A stretch of DNA of 64,000 nt, taken from Shouchella patagoniensis. Lineage in GTDB: Bacteria > Bacillota > Bacilli > Bacillales > Bacillaceae_D. Each line of letters opens with the position of its first letter. Within the stretch, counting starts at the first letter, position 1. Below the pieces are notes generated by a model. The model saw only the letters and a list, made by a program, of their open reading frames with translations. It was not told where the DNA came from and made no database searches. Both the position numbers and the translations under genes were made by a program. Shown here piece after piece: positions 24,349 to 33,983 of the stretch. The DNA lies in NCBI RefSeq assembly GCF_002019705.1, contig NZ_KV917377.1, positions 1-64,000 on the forward strand, read 5' to 3'.

Positions 24349-24680
24349 TGGCGGTTGTACCATTGAAACAAACTGCTGTTATTACTAAACCCGGCGGAGT
24401 CAATGAGTGGGGGAATCAGACGCCCTCTGAAAGCTACCCGTTGAAATGTCGTTATGACGAAGGTTCTCGTATCATTGCTTCAAGATCTGGCGGAGTAGTT
24501 ACTAATGAAACAGCGATAAGCGTTGCGAAAGTTTTGTTCGATAAGCTACAGGACATTGGGTACAACGATGATATTAGTTTAATAAATGAGCTCGGAATAA
24601 CGATGACTAGAAAGCCGAAGGAAATCAATATTAAGCGAAATCATGTTGGACGTCCGATCTTAACGGAGGTGTTCATATGA
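24348..24680 (+). CDS. Head-tail stopper protein
   Basis: A 110-residue beta-rich protein beginning with GTG, in the slot of the SPP1 gp16-type stopper that plugs the connector until ejection. The pattern RYDEGSRIIASRSG followed by E.ISVAKVLF is typical. Overlaps neighbours by 1 and 4 bp. Confidence 0.65.
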   Translation: MAVVPLKQTAVITKPGGVNEWGNQTPSESYPLKCRYDEGSRIIASRSGGVVTNETAISVAKVLFDKLQDIGYNDDISLINELGITMTRKPKEINIKRNHVGRPILTEVFI

Positions 24681-25105
24681 GTAATTTCGAGTGGGACGCT
24701 TCTAGTATGTTCAGCCGCCTCGATTTATCCGGAAAGAAAGCGCAAAAGGTTGCGGAGGAGCGTTTATGGGACGGCATCGATGACATCGCCAGAATCGCCA
24801 CAAACATAGCGCCAGTAAAGTCCGGAACGCTTCGAAAAGACATTAAAAAGACAGTCAAAGGCCGCGCGGGCTCCTTAGTCGGAGAGATTACATTTACCGC
24901 TATTGAAAGCAGCAGCGGATACGGTCGCTTCAACTACGCCCTGTGGACGCATGAGTTTATGACCTCGCTCGGACCTTTGTCGTCCAGCGCGGGCGGTTCC
25001 GACGGTTATCCGGTAGGCTCGAAGTATTTAAGTCGACCGCTTGAAGGCGAGCGCGACCGGATTTTACGTCAGATCGCAGAAGGCGTGAAGGGGGCGTTAG
25101 ATTAA
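24677..25105 (+). CDS. HK97 gp10-like tail completion protein
   Basis: A 142-residue protein with IAPVKSGTLRKDI, the typical APVDTGxLRxSI motif of gp10-type neck/tail proteins. Role in joining head and tail or closing the tail. Confidence 0.82.
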   Translation: MSNFEWDASSMFSRLDLSGKKAQKVAEERLWDGIDDIARIATNIAPVKSGTLRKDIKKTVKGRAGSLVGEITFTAIESSSGYGRFNYALWTHEFMTSLGPLSSSAGGSDGYPVGSKYLSRPLEGERDRILRQIAEGVKGALD

Positions 25106-25488
25106 TGCGCGTTATGGATTTAATGGCGTTTATCCGCGCGGAGATCCCCGGTCAGTATTACGCGAATAAGTTGCCGCCGGCAAACGAGTACGTACCCGCG
25201 AAATGTGTGTCGGTGACGATTCATCCGGGCGGGGGAGTCGATGAATGGACGGGGAAAAAAGCGCCATCGTTCCAACTACTAGTCCGCGGAGAAGTAAACG
25301 GAGATCCCGAAGCAGAGGCGCGAGCATACGAAATATTTAACGCATTAGCGAACAGAAAAGACGTGAAAATAGGCGCGGACTCACTATCGATTATTCGACC
25401 GGTGGGTTCAGCGCCTTTTTATATCGGAGCAGACGACAACAACCAACCGATTTATTCGATGAATTTTAACACGGTTATACGACCGTAA
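25105..25488 (+). CDS. Tail terminator/minor capsid protein
   Basis: A 127-residue protein in the position of the tail terminator (SPP1 gp17-like). PGGGVDEWTGKKAPSFQLLV resembles the minor capsid/tail terminator family, which caps the tail tube. One-base overlap with the gp10-like gene. Confidence 0.68.
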   Translation: MRVMDLMAFIRAEIPGQYYANKLPPANEYVPAKCVSVTIHPGGGVDEWTGKKAPSFQLLVRGEVNGDPEAEARAYEIFNALANRKDVKIGADSLSIIRPVGSAPFYIGADDNNQPIYSMNFNTVIRP

Positions 25489-25508
25489 ACTTAGGGGGCT
25501 ACGAAACT

Positions 25509-26066
25509 ATGGCGGAGAAAAAAGGCATTAACGTGCCGATCGGTCCGGCGATTGCAGAGTACGGAGAAGGCGCGGATCTATCTAAATACGAAATCACAAA
25601 AGGCGGCATTACGCTTACGCTGACGTACACGCAGAAAGACACTACCGTAGATCAATACGGAGACACGCCGGTCAAGTCGATCGTTAAGGGATTAACAGCG
25701 CAGGTGACGGTTCCTTTCGCTTTAAATGATCTTAAGAAACTAGGCGCAGTCATGCCGAACAGCACGTATAAAGAATCGGGAGATAAGAAGCTACTAAGCA
25801 TTACGGGGCTCGCGGGTTATGACCTATTGGCTAACGCGAAACCCCTCGTTATCAAGCCGACTGATCCGGATACGACGGAAAACGACTGGGTTACGATTCC
25901 GCTTGCGGGCGCGATGGCTAACGTTGAGTATACGTACGATAGCGACAACGAACGGATCGCGAACATTACGTTTATGGCTTACGTGGATACCGAAAAAGGC
26001 GGCTTGCTCGTACAGTTCGGCGACACATCAATTGAAGACGAAGGCAGTGGCGGCGGGGGCGAATAA
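25509..26066 (+). CDS. Major tail tube protein
   Basis: A 185-residue beta-rich protein with a Gly-rich acidic end (EDEGSGGGGE). Position and composition fit the tube subunit. ATG after TTAGGGGGCTACGAAACT. Confidence 0.78.
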   Translation: MAEKKGINVPIGPAIAEYGEGADLSKYEITKGGITLTLTYTQKDTTVDQYGDTPVKSIVKGLTAQVTVPFALNDLKKLGAVMPNSTYKESGDKKLLSITGLAGYDLLANAKPLVIKPTDPDTTENDWVTIPLAGAMANVEYTYDSDNERIANITFMAYVDTEKGGLLVQFGDTSIEDEGSGGGGE

Positions 26067-26098
26067 CCCTCGTCTTTTCTTATTGAGGAGGCGCGAAT

Positions 26099-26488
26099 AT
26101 GGACGTTAAATCATTATTTAGATCACGCGGCAACGGTTACCTTATGCTCGGCGAAAAAGAAGTCGAGGTACCAAAGCTGAACTACCGCAAATACAGGCAA
26201 ATGCAAGAAGTCATTTCAACACTACCGGGGGTTATCTTCTCGCTAATCGTGGCGCCACCCGAACATTATTATCAGTCAGCGCTCACCGCGTTAGATATGA
26301 CAATCGACCAACTGTACGGCATCGTCGAAATCCTTAGCGAGATAGATCGCGAGTATCTTGAAACGGAAGTCGGCGTTAACGAAGTATTAGATTATCTAGT
26401 AGCTACGGTTAAAAAGAACGATTTTGCGAAGACAGTAAAAAACGTGAAAAGCCTTCTGCCGGAAACGACGGAGGGCAATACACAGTAA
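26099..26488 (+). CDS. Tail assembly chaperone gpG
   Basis: A 129-residue protein between tail tube and tape measure, the place of the lambda gpG chaperone. It contains the in-frame slippery heptamer A-AAA-AAC at 26437-26443, from which a share of ribosomes would shift into the -1 frame to make the longer gpGT. Start ATG after GAGGAGGCGCGAAT. Confidence 0.82.
   Translation: MDVKSLFRSRGNGYLMLGEKEVEVPKLNYRKYRQMQEVISTLPGVIFSLIVAPPEHYYQSALTALDMTIDQLYGIVEILSEIDREYLETEVGVNEVLDYLVATVKKNDFAKTVKNVKSLLPETTEGNTQ
26437..26443 (+). promoter_or_regulatory. Programmed -1 frameshift site
   Basis: A AAA AAC, correctly phased with the gpG frame (codons GTA AAA AAC from 26435). The -1 frame is open from here to 26796. 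Fits the conserved gpG/gpGT mechanism of long-tailed phages. A CGTGAAAAGCC... purine/GC stretch downstream could form a stimulatory fold but no clear pseudoknot was seen. Confidence 0.8.
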
Positions 26489-26796
26489 ACGATTGGCTAC
26501 GGGACGCCGCGGTCATTCTCGATAAAACGCAAGAAGAAATAGAAACCTCCTATTACTTCGTGGATCTGCCGGAGATAATCGCCATTAAACGTAAAACGAA
26601 CGCAATTAACCAATTACGCGCAGAGCAATCTCGATTAGCAACGAACAACCGAGGGTTGGACGACGAAGGTTATACGAAACACAGGCGCGAGTTATCGAGA
26701 GAAGCGGGGATCAAACCACAAGACCAACGGTTCGATCGCGAGAAATTCGAAGAAGCCCGTGCGTTAGTCAGCGGGTTAGGGAGAGGAGGAAATTAA
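26443..26796 (+). CDS. Frame-shifted extension gpT of the tail chaperone
   Basis: Read in the -1 frame after the slip at 26443, it adds about 117 residues, including NDWLRDAAVILDKTQEEIET and a basic helical end. The first internal ATG (26560) has no ribosome binding site, so the segment is expected only as a gpG-T fusion of about 232 residues. It ends directly before the tape-measure ATG. Confidence 0.75.
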   Translation, partial: REKPSAGNDGGQYTVNDWLRDAAVILDKTQEEIETSYYFVDLPEIIAIKRKTNAINQLRAEQSRLATNNRGLDDEGYTKHRRELSREAGIKPQDQRFDREKFEEARALVSGLGRGGN

Positions 26797-29700
26797 ATGG
26801 CAGGTGCAAATGCGGGAGAAATAAAGGCAAAATTAACGTTGGAGTCAGCAGAGTTTCAACGAGGTATGCAACAAGCCCGCAAAGACATGGAAGACGGCGC
26901 CAGTTCCGCGGATCGACTGCGAACGTCGCTAGACCTCGTACAGAAAGGCGCCGCAATTATGGGCGGAGCGGCTGTGGCGGGCATCGGCGCAAGCGTAAAG
27001 ATAGCGGCGGACTTCGAATCGTCTATGGCGCGAGTGGCGGCTATTACGGGAGCGTCTGCCGAGGAGATGCAGCGGTTAGAGTCGGCTGCCCGAGACGCAG
27101 GAGCAACCACGACGTTTAGCGCGTCGGAAGCATCGGAAGCACTTCAATACCTTTCGATGGCAGGCTTTACAGTAAACGATGCAATAGCGTCATTACCGGG
27201 TGTATTAAGCTTGGCATCGGCAGCTCAAATTGACCTCGGACAGTCAGCGGATATAGTCTCGAATATCATGAGTGGGTTCGGATGGGAAGCGTCTGAAACC
27301 GGTACAGCGGTCGATATTTTAACTAAAACGATGACAACCGCGAATACCGATCTTCCGAGACTCGGCGAAGCGATGAAGATGGTCGCACCGGTATCAAACG
27401 CGCTAGGTATATCGATGGAGGACACCGCGACGGCTATCGGTAAAATGGGCGACGCCGGCATAAGCGGATCACAGGCAGGTACCACACTCCGCGCGATGTT
27501 TTTATCACTCGCGAATCCGACGGGTCAGACGGTAAAAGCGATGGAAGACCTCGGAATCGAAGTAACAAACGCGGACGGCGCCATGAAACCTTTACCGGAA
27601 TTAATGGGTCACATCGGCGACAAAATGGACGGTATGACCGACGCACAGAAGACACAAACGGCGGCGCAATTAGTCGGACGAGAAGCCACATCAGGCTTTT
27701 TAGCGTTGCTAGAAGTTGGAGAGGACGACCTGGCAAGTTACTCACAGGCGTTAACTGATTCCGCGGGTACAGCCGAAGAGATGGCGCGCGTACAAAACGA
27801 CACGGTAAATGGTGCGTTCAAGGAGTTTAAATCCGCGCTAGAAGAGGTCGGCATTTCGATTGGTAACGAATACCTCCCGGCTGTGCGTAGTATTATCGAA
27901 TCAGGAACGGACGTAATGCGTTGGGCGGGCGACTTAAACCCGGAACTAATTTCAATGGCGCTTAATTTCGGAGCAGCTTCGGCGGGCATTGCTTTAGCGA
28001 CTACTACGTTAATTAAGCTGGCGGGGGCAATAAAAGGATTGTTCGTATCAATGGGACCCGCGGGTTGGTTAATAACGGGAATCTCTCTATTGGCTGGTGC
28101 GGTGATTGCATACAACGTAGAAGCCAACAAGATGACCGAAGTTAACCTCGACAATGCGGAGGCTATGATCGAGTCAGAAGCGGCTTTGCGTGGGCAGATC
28201 GATCGCTACGATGAGCTTCGCGGTAAAACGCAACTTACTAACGAAGAGTTCGGCATCTTTATGGACTATAATACGCGAATTGCAAACGAGATTGATCCGG
28301 ATAAAATAACGCTATTAAAGGACGAGCAGGAGAAACTAGCGGAAAAGTCTGGGCTTTCCAACGACGAACTTAACGAGATGGTCGGATTAAATAACGATCT
28401 AGTGGCGGTTCTTCCCGACGCTTCCACGGCTATAACCGATCACGGTAACGCCATCTTAGATGGGACGGATAATTTACGGGATTATAACGAGGAGCAGCGC
28501 ACAGCTATCCGACTAGAGCTCGAAAATCAACGTATTATTGCGGAAGCTAATTACGCGGAGAACTTAGAAACGCGTAAATCATTAACCGAAGAAATAGCGG
28601 GTCATCAAGAAGCTGTAGTCGAGACGACCGACCGACTTGCGGAGCTAGACGCGGAGATATTAGATACTAAAGGGCAAATAGTCACGGCGGAAGCTGAACA
28701 TGACACATTACAGAAAAACCGGCTAGAATCACATTTAATTAAATTAGAAGAGAGCAAGCAGAAGCTCCTGGATAACCGCGCCGAAGAACACAACATCTTG
28801 CTAGAAAAACAAGAACAACTGGCTGCGGTCGAATTACAGTTAGGACAACTTGACGAGATCGATGCGACTCTGGCGGGGGTTGTCTTATCTGAAATAGGGA
28901 TTAACGGAACCCGAGAAGATGGAATTGAGCTAATCAACGAAGCCATAGGGAAAGAGCAGGAACAACTCACTGAATTAGAAAATATTCGAGCCGAACAAGG
29001 CGACATAAATGGGGAAGTCAATGAAGAAATAGCGAGGCGTCAAGCCAATATTAACGAATACGAGCGCGCGAAACGAGAATTAGAGGGTATTTCCGGCGTT
29101 CAACTAGAGATCAACGAGAAACTACAGCAGGAGCAGTCCGACCTCGATCAGATTAACTCGCAGCATAAGCAAGGTAAAACGAATATTGACTCTAAGACGG
29201 AAGCCCAATCTGGCACCAACGCGAAGATAGACGAAGGTACGGAAAAGGCGCGCGCACAAAACGAAGAGCTAGGCAAGGACGCGAATAAAAACGTACTCGT
29301 CACGGACAACGGCACTATAGCGGATTTAGAAGCGCGCGCTACCCGCCCGGTCACGAAGCATGTCACGATTAACGAAAAGCGGAACCAAGCCGGACGGAAC
29401 AGATCAACGGACTTCTCGAGTAATCCGCGGTTTGCGAATCACCAAGGCGGACCCGTCGGCTACCGTAGCGGATCGATGGCGTCGTTAATCCCGTCTAACC
29501 GACTACACAACGGAGGTCGCGCGGAAGAGGACTTAACGGGTCGCTTCGGCTACGCGATGACGGAGGCCCCGCTGTTCAACGAGGTAGACGTTCGGCTTCT
29601 CCGCAATGAGATGGTACTCACCGAGGGTCAGCAGGCGAATTTGTTCCGCACGCTTCAAACGGGGCAGACGGGCGGAAAGCAACCGAAGGATCACTCGCCC

Positions 29701-29862
29701 TATTTCGCGCAGATGGTGGGGTTACTCGGCGGAATCGAACGCGCTATTAAAGAGGCGGACGGAGACGGGAACGTAAATATGCGGAAACTAGCGAGACAAA
29801 TGGAACCCTATGTCAGCGAGTATCAAGCGAAAGGCGTCGATCGGCTGAATCGGTGGACGTAA
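26797..29862 (+). CDS. Tail tape measure protein (TP901 family)
   Basis: A 1021-residue protein with a TP901 core domain (about 80-290, including SASEASEALQYLSMAGFT), a hydrophobic segment (about 385-435) and long coiled coil (about 560-790). Its length sets tail length, here by the rule of about 1.5 angstrom per residue a tail near 150 nm, and it is ejected with DNA. No lysozyme or peptidase domain is obvious. Confidence 0.92.
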   Translation: MAGANAGEIKAKLTLESAEFQRGMQQARKDMEDGASSADRLRTSLDLVQKGAAIMGGAAVAGIGASVKIAADFESSMARVAAITGASAEEMQRLESAARDAGATTTFSASEASEALQYLSMAGFTVNDAIASLPGVLSLASAAQIDLGQSADIVSNIMSGFGWEASETGTAVDILTKTMTTANTDLPRLGEAMKMVAPVSNALGISMEDTATAIGKMGDAGISGSQAGTTLRAMFLSLANPTGQTVKAMEDLGIEVTNADGAMKPLPELMGHIGDKMDGMTDAQKTQTAAQLVGREATSGFLALLEVGEDDLASYSQALTDSAGTAEEMARVQNDTVNGAFKEFKSALEEVGISIGNEYLPAVRSIIESGTDVMRWAGDLNPELISMALNFGAASAGIALATTTLIKLAGAIKGLFVSMGPAGWLITGISLLAGAVIAYNVEANKMTEVNLDNAEAMIESEAALRGQIDRYDELRGKTQLTNEEFGIFMDYNTRIANEIDPDKITLLKDEQEKLAEKSGLSNDELNEMVGLNNDLVAVLPDASTAITDHGNAILDGTDNLRDYNEEQRTAIRLELENQRIIAEANYAENLETRKSLTEEIAGHQEAVVETTDRLAELDAEILDTKGQIVTAEAEHDTLQKNRLESHLIKLEESKQKLLDNRAEEHNILLEKQEQLAAVELQLGQLDEIDATLAGVVLSEIGINGTREDGIELINEAIGKEQEQLTELENIRAEQGDINGEVNEEIARRQANINEYERAKRELEGISGVQLEINEKLQQEQSDLDQINSQHKQGKTNIDSKTEAQSGTNAKIDEGTEKARAQNEELGKDANKNVLVTDNGTIADLEARATRPVTKHVTINEKRNQAGRNRSTDFSSNPRFANHQGGPVGYRSGSMASLIPSNRLHNGGRAEEDLTGRFGYAMTEAPLFNEVDVRLLRNEMVLTEGQQANLFRTLQTGQTGGKQPKDHSPYFAQMVGLLGGIERAIKEADGDGNVNMRKLARQMEPYVSEYQAKGVDRLNRWT

Positions 29863-29883
29863 GCGGAGGGGAGGGGCAGTCAA

Positions 29884-30765
29884 ATGGAATATAAGCACGA
29901 CATATTCGCGCCGGTATATAAGCGATTAAAGGTTCCAGCAACAAAAGATAATTTCACGATTAAATACGATGATGGGTCGATGCTTAATATGGCGTCCGAC
30001 CTTTTTACGCTGATCAGGAGTTTTAGTATTGAGTCTCCGAACCCCACCGTTTATCGTCGCGCTATACAAGGTAAGCCGGGCGCCACCGTAACGGGACGGG
30101 ACTTAAACGAGCGTCAAATCCGCGTTGTCTGCGAACTATACGCGCTCAATGAAGTCGATTATACACTCGCGGAAAAGGAACTGTATAAGGCGTTATATAA
30201 GGATGCCGAGTTTTATATCGTACAGGACGCGATGCCTACGAGACAGTGGCGGGTTACGGTCGACGAAGCGTTTACGCCTACGCAAGAGGGATCGACCGCG
30301 GAGTTTACGATTACCTTCACGGTATCCTCCGGTTTCGCCGAATCAATTGGCGCGTTAGACGATCCGCAGACGTTCGACTACGATTGGTCGTTTGCTGACA
30401 ATATGCCGCTTTACGAAGACTTTTCGTATACGCATTCCACACGATCGTTTCCGATTTACAATCTAGGAGACGTGACGCTAGACCCGAATAACGCGCCGGT
30501 TTATCAGATTTTCTATACGGGCGCAAGTAACGGATTAACGATAGAAAATCGGACGACTGGCGATGTTTGGCGATATAGCGGGACAACTCGCACGGGAGAC
30601 ACGTTAGTAATCGATACAGTATTTGCGCGAGTTAACGGGTTGCCAGTGACAGACCTAACAAACTGGGCGGATTTACGCTTCGCGCCGGGCAGGAACGATA
30701 TACGAATAACGGGAACGAGCGGGAGTTTCGAAATTAAATTCGACTTCCGCTTTTTATATTTCTAA
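29884..30765 (+). CDS. Distal tail protein (Dit)
   Basis: A 293-residue protein of the siphovirus Dit family: N-terminal half forms the hub ring (SFSIESPNPTVYRRAIQGKPG), C-terminal half is galectin-like. It joins tail tube to baseplate. ATG after GAGGGGAGGGGCAGTCAA. Confidence 0.8.
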   Translation: MEYKHDIFAPVYKRLKVPATKDNFTIKYDDGSMLNMASDLFTLIRSFSIESPNPTVYRRAIQGKPGATVTGRDLNERQIRVVCELYALNEVDYTLAEKELYKALYKDAEFYIVQDAMPTRQWRVTVDEAFTPTQEGSTAEFTITFTVSSGFAESIGALDDPQTFDYDWSFADNMPLYEDFSYTHSTRSFPIYNLGDVTLDPNNAPVYQIFYTGASNGLTIENRTTGDVWRYSGTTRTGDTLVIDTVFARVNGLPVTDLTNWADLRFAPGRNDIRITGTSGSFEIKFDFRFLYF

Positions 30766-30797
30766 GCGGAAAAATACGAAGTAAAGGAGCTGGCTAA

Positions 30798-32711
30798 ATG
30801 GCGCAAATTAATACGCCTTTGAATCGCCAAGTGGCGCAGAGGCTCGAATATATTGACGATATTCACGAATTATCAACGGAATCGGACGCGCGGAGCCGTG
30901 AAGCTAAAGACAGCGCAGATAAATCGTCTCACCTGTCGGATGTAACCGCGAAGCAGTTGACGGAATCCCTAAAGGAAGGCGACCAGCCGGCGGAAACGCA
31001 AGCGGCGCGAGTGAACGGAGTAACGGGAGAGGTATCGGAGACATTACCGGCAAGGCTCGATAAGGATTACGGGGAGACTACCGCGCAGTTGGCACATACT
31101 GAGCAGAATAAATTTAAATCATCTTTAGTCAATCATAAAAAACCTAAAGGTTACATTACCTTAGTTGATGATGATGGTCACAAAGGTGTGTACACCAAAT
31201 TAGCTCCATTGTTAAGGCAGTACCGCATAAAGATGACATCTGCTGTTATTACTGATCGAAATCATGGGTTTCCGATACCTGGACTGCCTGCATATAATCC
31301 GAATGGTGCTTTTATGTCTTACGAAATGATGCGAGAGTTGTATGAAGAGGGTCTCATTGAATTTGTGTGCCATACTCATACGCACAATATTAATCATCGT
31401 TTAACAGATATGACGGTGGAAGAAATGCATCATGAGCTTAAAACAAATCAAGATATCATACGTAGACTTGGCTGGAATCATCGTCATTTAGTGTACCCGT
31501 TTGGTTCTCAAAATGCCGCAGTACGTGATGTAGTAAGACAGTATTTTGATAGTGCATTTGTCACTAGTGGTGGAGTTATTTCAGCTCCATTTGATCAATA
31601 TAGAATGAACCGTGTAGGTGTCGATGCCCCACACACCGCCAATGATGTAAAAGCTAGAATCGATGAAGCGGTAAGGCAGAATACATGGGTTGTCTTAATG
31701 ACTCATGTAGATCAATACGGTGGATTAGATTTAAATAAACTTCGGGAGATTATAGAATACGCTTTATCACAAGGGTATGAGTTTGTAACAGTAGAAAAAG
31801 GTATTCAAGAGTTTGGGAACCTTGCTCAATTTGGTAATACTACAATTTGTCACAATGGCAAAATTCACGGAAATGAATTGGGTAAAGTGAAGATTGCTGC
31901 CTTCCAAGAGTATAGACCTAATGCACCTATGACTGATTTTGAGCCAAGGAAAATAACAATTGACCATTCGCGACTTGCAGATATGGCAGCATATAATCTT
32001 CCTAATCCTGTTCCAGGTGTAGTTACAACGTATAGACATGCAGAGGATCAATACTCTTATCAAACGTATACCTCTGTTTATACAAGTTCCGAGCATCGTG
32101 TTTGGTATCGCAGATGGGATTGGAATAATAAGGTTTGGGGGAAATGGTACACAACAAACGGGTATGAATTCGCCTTTTTTGGTGAGTATCCTAATAATGC
32201 ACCAATGACCGCTTTTCCAATTAACAAAGTAATACATCTCAAAGTGAGACAAGTTGATGCTAGTGAATATAACATCACTGCTGATACATCCATTGGTGGC
32301 ATATACGGAAAAATTGAAGTGTATCGTGATCCTGAAGAAGCGTACTCCTATCAAAAATTTACGGCTGTTAACAGAGACCATGTTTTTTACCGAACGTGGA
32401 ATCGAACCAATAATACTTGGAACAAATGGTCAGCGAAAGATTTTGAGTTTTTTGCGCGGATTGACGATTATGAAAACAATGCACCGATCACTGATTTTCC
32501 GTATCGGAAGATTATACAACTTAAAGTGAGAATGATGGACGCGGCTGATTACGGCTTACCATCTACGTATGCAGGCATAATTGAGGTGTATAGAGACCCA
32601 GAGGAATATTACTCATATCAAAAATTTGTTGCTCCTAGGCAGAAAAAAGAGTTATTTCGTTACTGGGATTTAGATAACAATAGATGGTCTAGCTGGTCAT
32701 CAGCCGAATAA
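30798..32711 (+). CDS. Tail protein with polysaccharide deacetylase domain and receptor-binding repeats
   Basis: A 637-residue protein. Residues 1-98 form a phage-type anchoring region with CG-rich codons. Residues 115-330 form a NodB deacetylase: D124-D126 in TLVDDDG, H192 and H196 in HTHTH, YPFG at 233-236 and H303 in LMTHVD. Three C-terminal repeats (from about 415, 490 and 575) share YSYQKF...WNKWS and resemble pyocin-knob-like binding modules. It probably removes acetyl groups from a host surface glycan during adsorption. DNA composition switches from CG-rich to AT-rich at about 31092, inside the gene, pointing to domain swapping. Confidence 0.82.
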   Translation: MAQINTPLNRQVAQRLEYIDDIHELSTESDARSREAKDSADKSSHLSDVTAKQLTESLKEGDQPAETQAARVNGVTGEVSETLPARLDKDYGETTAQLAHTEQNKFKSSLVNHKKPKGYITLVDDDGHKGVYTKLAPLLRQYRIKMTSAVITDRNHGFPIPGLPAYNPNGAFMSYEMMRELYEEGLIEFVCHTHTHNINHRLTDMTVEEMHHELKTNQDIIRRLGWNHRHLVYPFGSQNAAVRDVVRQYFDSAFVTSGGVISAPFDQYRMNRVGVDAPHTANDVKARIDEAVRQNTWVVLMTHVDQYGGLDLNKLREIIEYALSQGYEFVTVEKGIQEFGNLAQFGNTTICHNGKIHGNELGKVKIAAFQEYRPNAPMTDFEPRKITIDHSRLADMAAYNLPNPVPGVVTTYRHAEDQYSYQTYTSVYTSSEHRVWYRRWDWNNKVWGKWYTTNGYEFAFFGEYPNNAPMTAFPINKVIHLKVRQVDASEYNITADTSIGGIYGKIEVYRDPEEAYSYQKFTAVNRDHVFYRTWNRTNNTWNKWSAKDFEFFARIDDYENNAPITDFPYRKIIQLKVRMMDAADYGLPSTYAGIIEVYRDPEEYYSYQKFVAPRQKKELFRYWDLDNNRWSSWSSAE

Positions 32712-32725
32712 AGGAGATGGGAATA

Positions 32726-33037
32726 ATGGCAATCGTTCAACCTTATACGAAGACCGTTTACGGTATGGAACTTACTTTTGAAAATGCATACCACAGGATT
32801 TACAGAATATCTGTTACCCATGATTTGATCACCATTGATATAGATATTTATCAGGACGAGACAAAAGCAAACTTGGTTGATTCGATTTCAAGAATCTTTG
32901 TCTCTAATGAAAACTCTGGGTATGACATTATTCAAATTGGCTATGCGTTGATCAAGCAATTGCCGGAGTATAGTGGGGCAATGAATATATTTGAACAAGG
33001 TCAACCTTTGAGGGAGTTGGCTCCAAAAGCAGTATAA
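32726..33037 (+). CDS. Small protein after the tail-fibre gene
   Basis: A 103-residue beta-rich protein. ATG at 32726 is chosen since AAAGGAG ends 10 bp upstream; ATG 32717 touches the ribosome binding site. Position suggests a fibre chaperone or baseplate accessory; AT-rich like the rest of this block. Not recognised. Confidence 0.55.
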   Translation: MAIVQPYTKTVYGMELTFENAYHRIYRISVTHDLITIDIDIYQDETKANLVDSISRIFVSNENSGYDIIQIGYALIKQLPEYSGAMNIFEQGQPLRELAPKAV

Positions 33038-33107
33038 ATTTTAATGAAAGTAAAGGATTTCCCTCTTTTTGTCGAATAAGTAAGTACAGACAAAAGGGGG
33101 AATATTT

Positions 33108-33743
33108 TTGACGAATTTTGAAGTAATTAGAGCTGTTTTTGAAATATTATACTTCATAGCTGGTATAGGTATGATCGTAACACTTTTGCTTGGCTTAAAG
33201 CAGTTAAAGGTTTTAAAAGAGGATATTGAGACAAAAAATAAAAGAGCTGCGGTTGAAAAAAGTTTAGAATATATGGATGATTTTTCTAAAACGATAATTC
33301 CTATAGTAAATAAGATGATGGTGGTATTTGATGAGAAGGACATCCCGAAAGTATCGCCGACACTAAACGATAGGTTTTTACCTGATAAAACTCATGAAAC
33401 AGATGAAGTCAAAAACTTTGTGTTCCAAGTTACCGAACTAGGCGCATTAGATGTCCTGAATAGACTAGAATTTTTTAGTACTGCAATAGTTAGTGGTTTG
33501 GCTGATGAAGAGATCTCATTTAAACCTACCGTAACATCTTTCACAAGCATTGTTATGTTTCTTTATCCAGTAGTTTGTGATTATAGAAAAAGCGATAGAA
33601 ATCAGTTTTCGAATTTAATTGAGTTATATTCAGTATGGAGCGGAAAGTTAAAAAAAGAAGACCTGGAATATATTAGAGATAAATTAGATCAGAACATAGC
33701 TCAAATTCCAGAGGCTAACATAAAAAGTATAGGTGTGAAATGA
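33108..33743 (+). CDS. Membrane-anchored moron protein (DUF4760-like)
   Basis: A 211-residue protein with one N-terminal membrane helix (about residues 8-30, FEILYFIAGIGMIVTLLLGL) followed by a helical cytoplasmic domain. The opening pattern resembles DUF4760 proteins, some of which sit beside phage-resistance genes; this is from memory. Start TTG after AAAAGGGGGAATATT. It interrupts the tail operon between the fibre and Tal, so an accessory role such as superinfection exclusion is likelier than a structural one. Confidence 0.5.
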   Translation: MTNFEVIRAVFEILYFIAGIGMIVTLLLGLKQLKVLKEDIETKNKRAAVEKSLEYMDDFSKTIIPIVNKMMVVFDEKDIPKVSPTLNDRFLPDKTHETDEVKNFVFQVTELGALDVLNRLEFFSTAIVSGLADEEISFKPTVTSFTSIVMFLYPVVCDYRKSDRNQFSNLIELYSVWSGKLKKEDLEYIRDKLDQNIAQIPEANIKSIGVK

Positions 33744-33763
33744 ATTGGAGGTGCACCATTAAA

Positions 33764-33886
33764 ATGGGAAAGGTCATTGAATTTAAAAATAAGAAGAAAA
33801 TAAAAGATGATCGTGATGTTAACAATATAATTGTAGAAGCATTCACTTTTCTAAAAAGAAAAGCCGATCAAGAAAGAACTATGTAA
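33764..33886 (+). CDS. Small basic protein, unknown
   Basis: A 40-residue, Lys-rich protein (opens MGKVIEFKNKKKIKDDRD) with TTGGAGGTGCACCATTAAA before ATG, 20 bp after the 33108 gene. Good ribosome binding site, but too short for a functional call. Similar small proteins accompany phage tail genes in Bacillus prophages. Confidence 0.5.
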   Translation: MGKVIEFKNKKKIKDDRDVNNIIVEAFTFLKRKADQERTM

Positions 33887-33954
33887 GTAGATTGAAATCA
33901 CAGTTGGATCATACCCTCTGGTAAAAAGTAGCAGTAATCTCCCCTTTTTTGTCG

Positions 33955-33960
33955 TATAAT
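33955..33960 (+). promoter_or_regulatory. Possible promoter -10 for the 33984 gene
   Basis: TATAAT at 33955-33960, 24 bp before the start codon; the -35 region (CAGTAA near 33932) is poor. Suggests independent expression of an accessory gene within the late operon. Confidence 0.4.
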
Positions 33961-33983
33961 GGAAGATGAAAGGGGGAGAGAAA

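Noticed and set aside
31767-32381. 204-codon frame antisense to the deacetylase tail gene
   Set aside because: Cys- and Ile-rich composition unlike a real protein, and no initiation site; the sense strand has conserved repeats.
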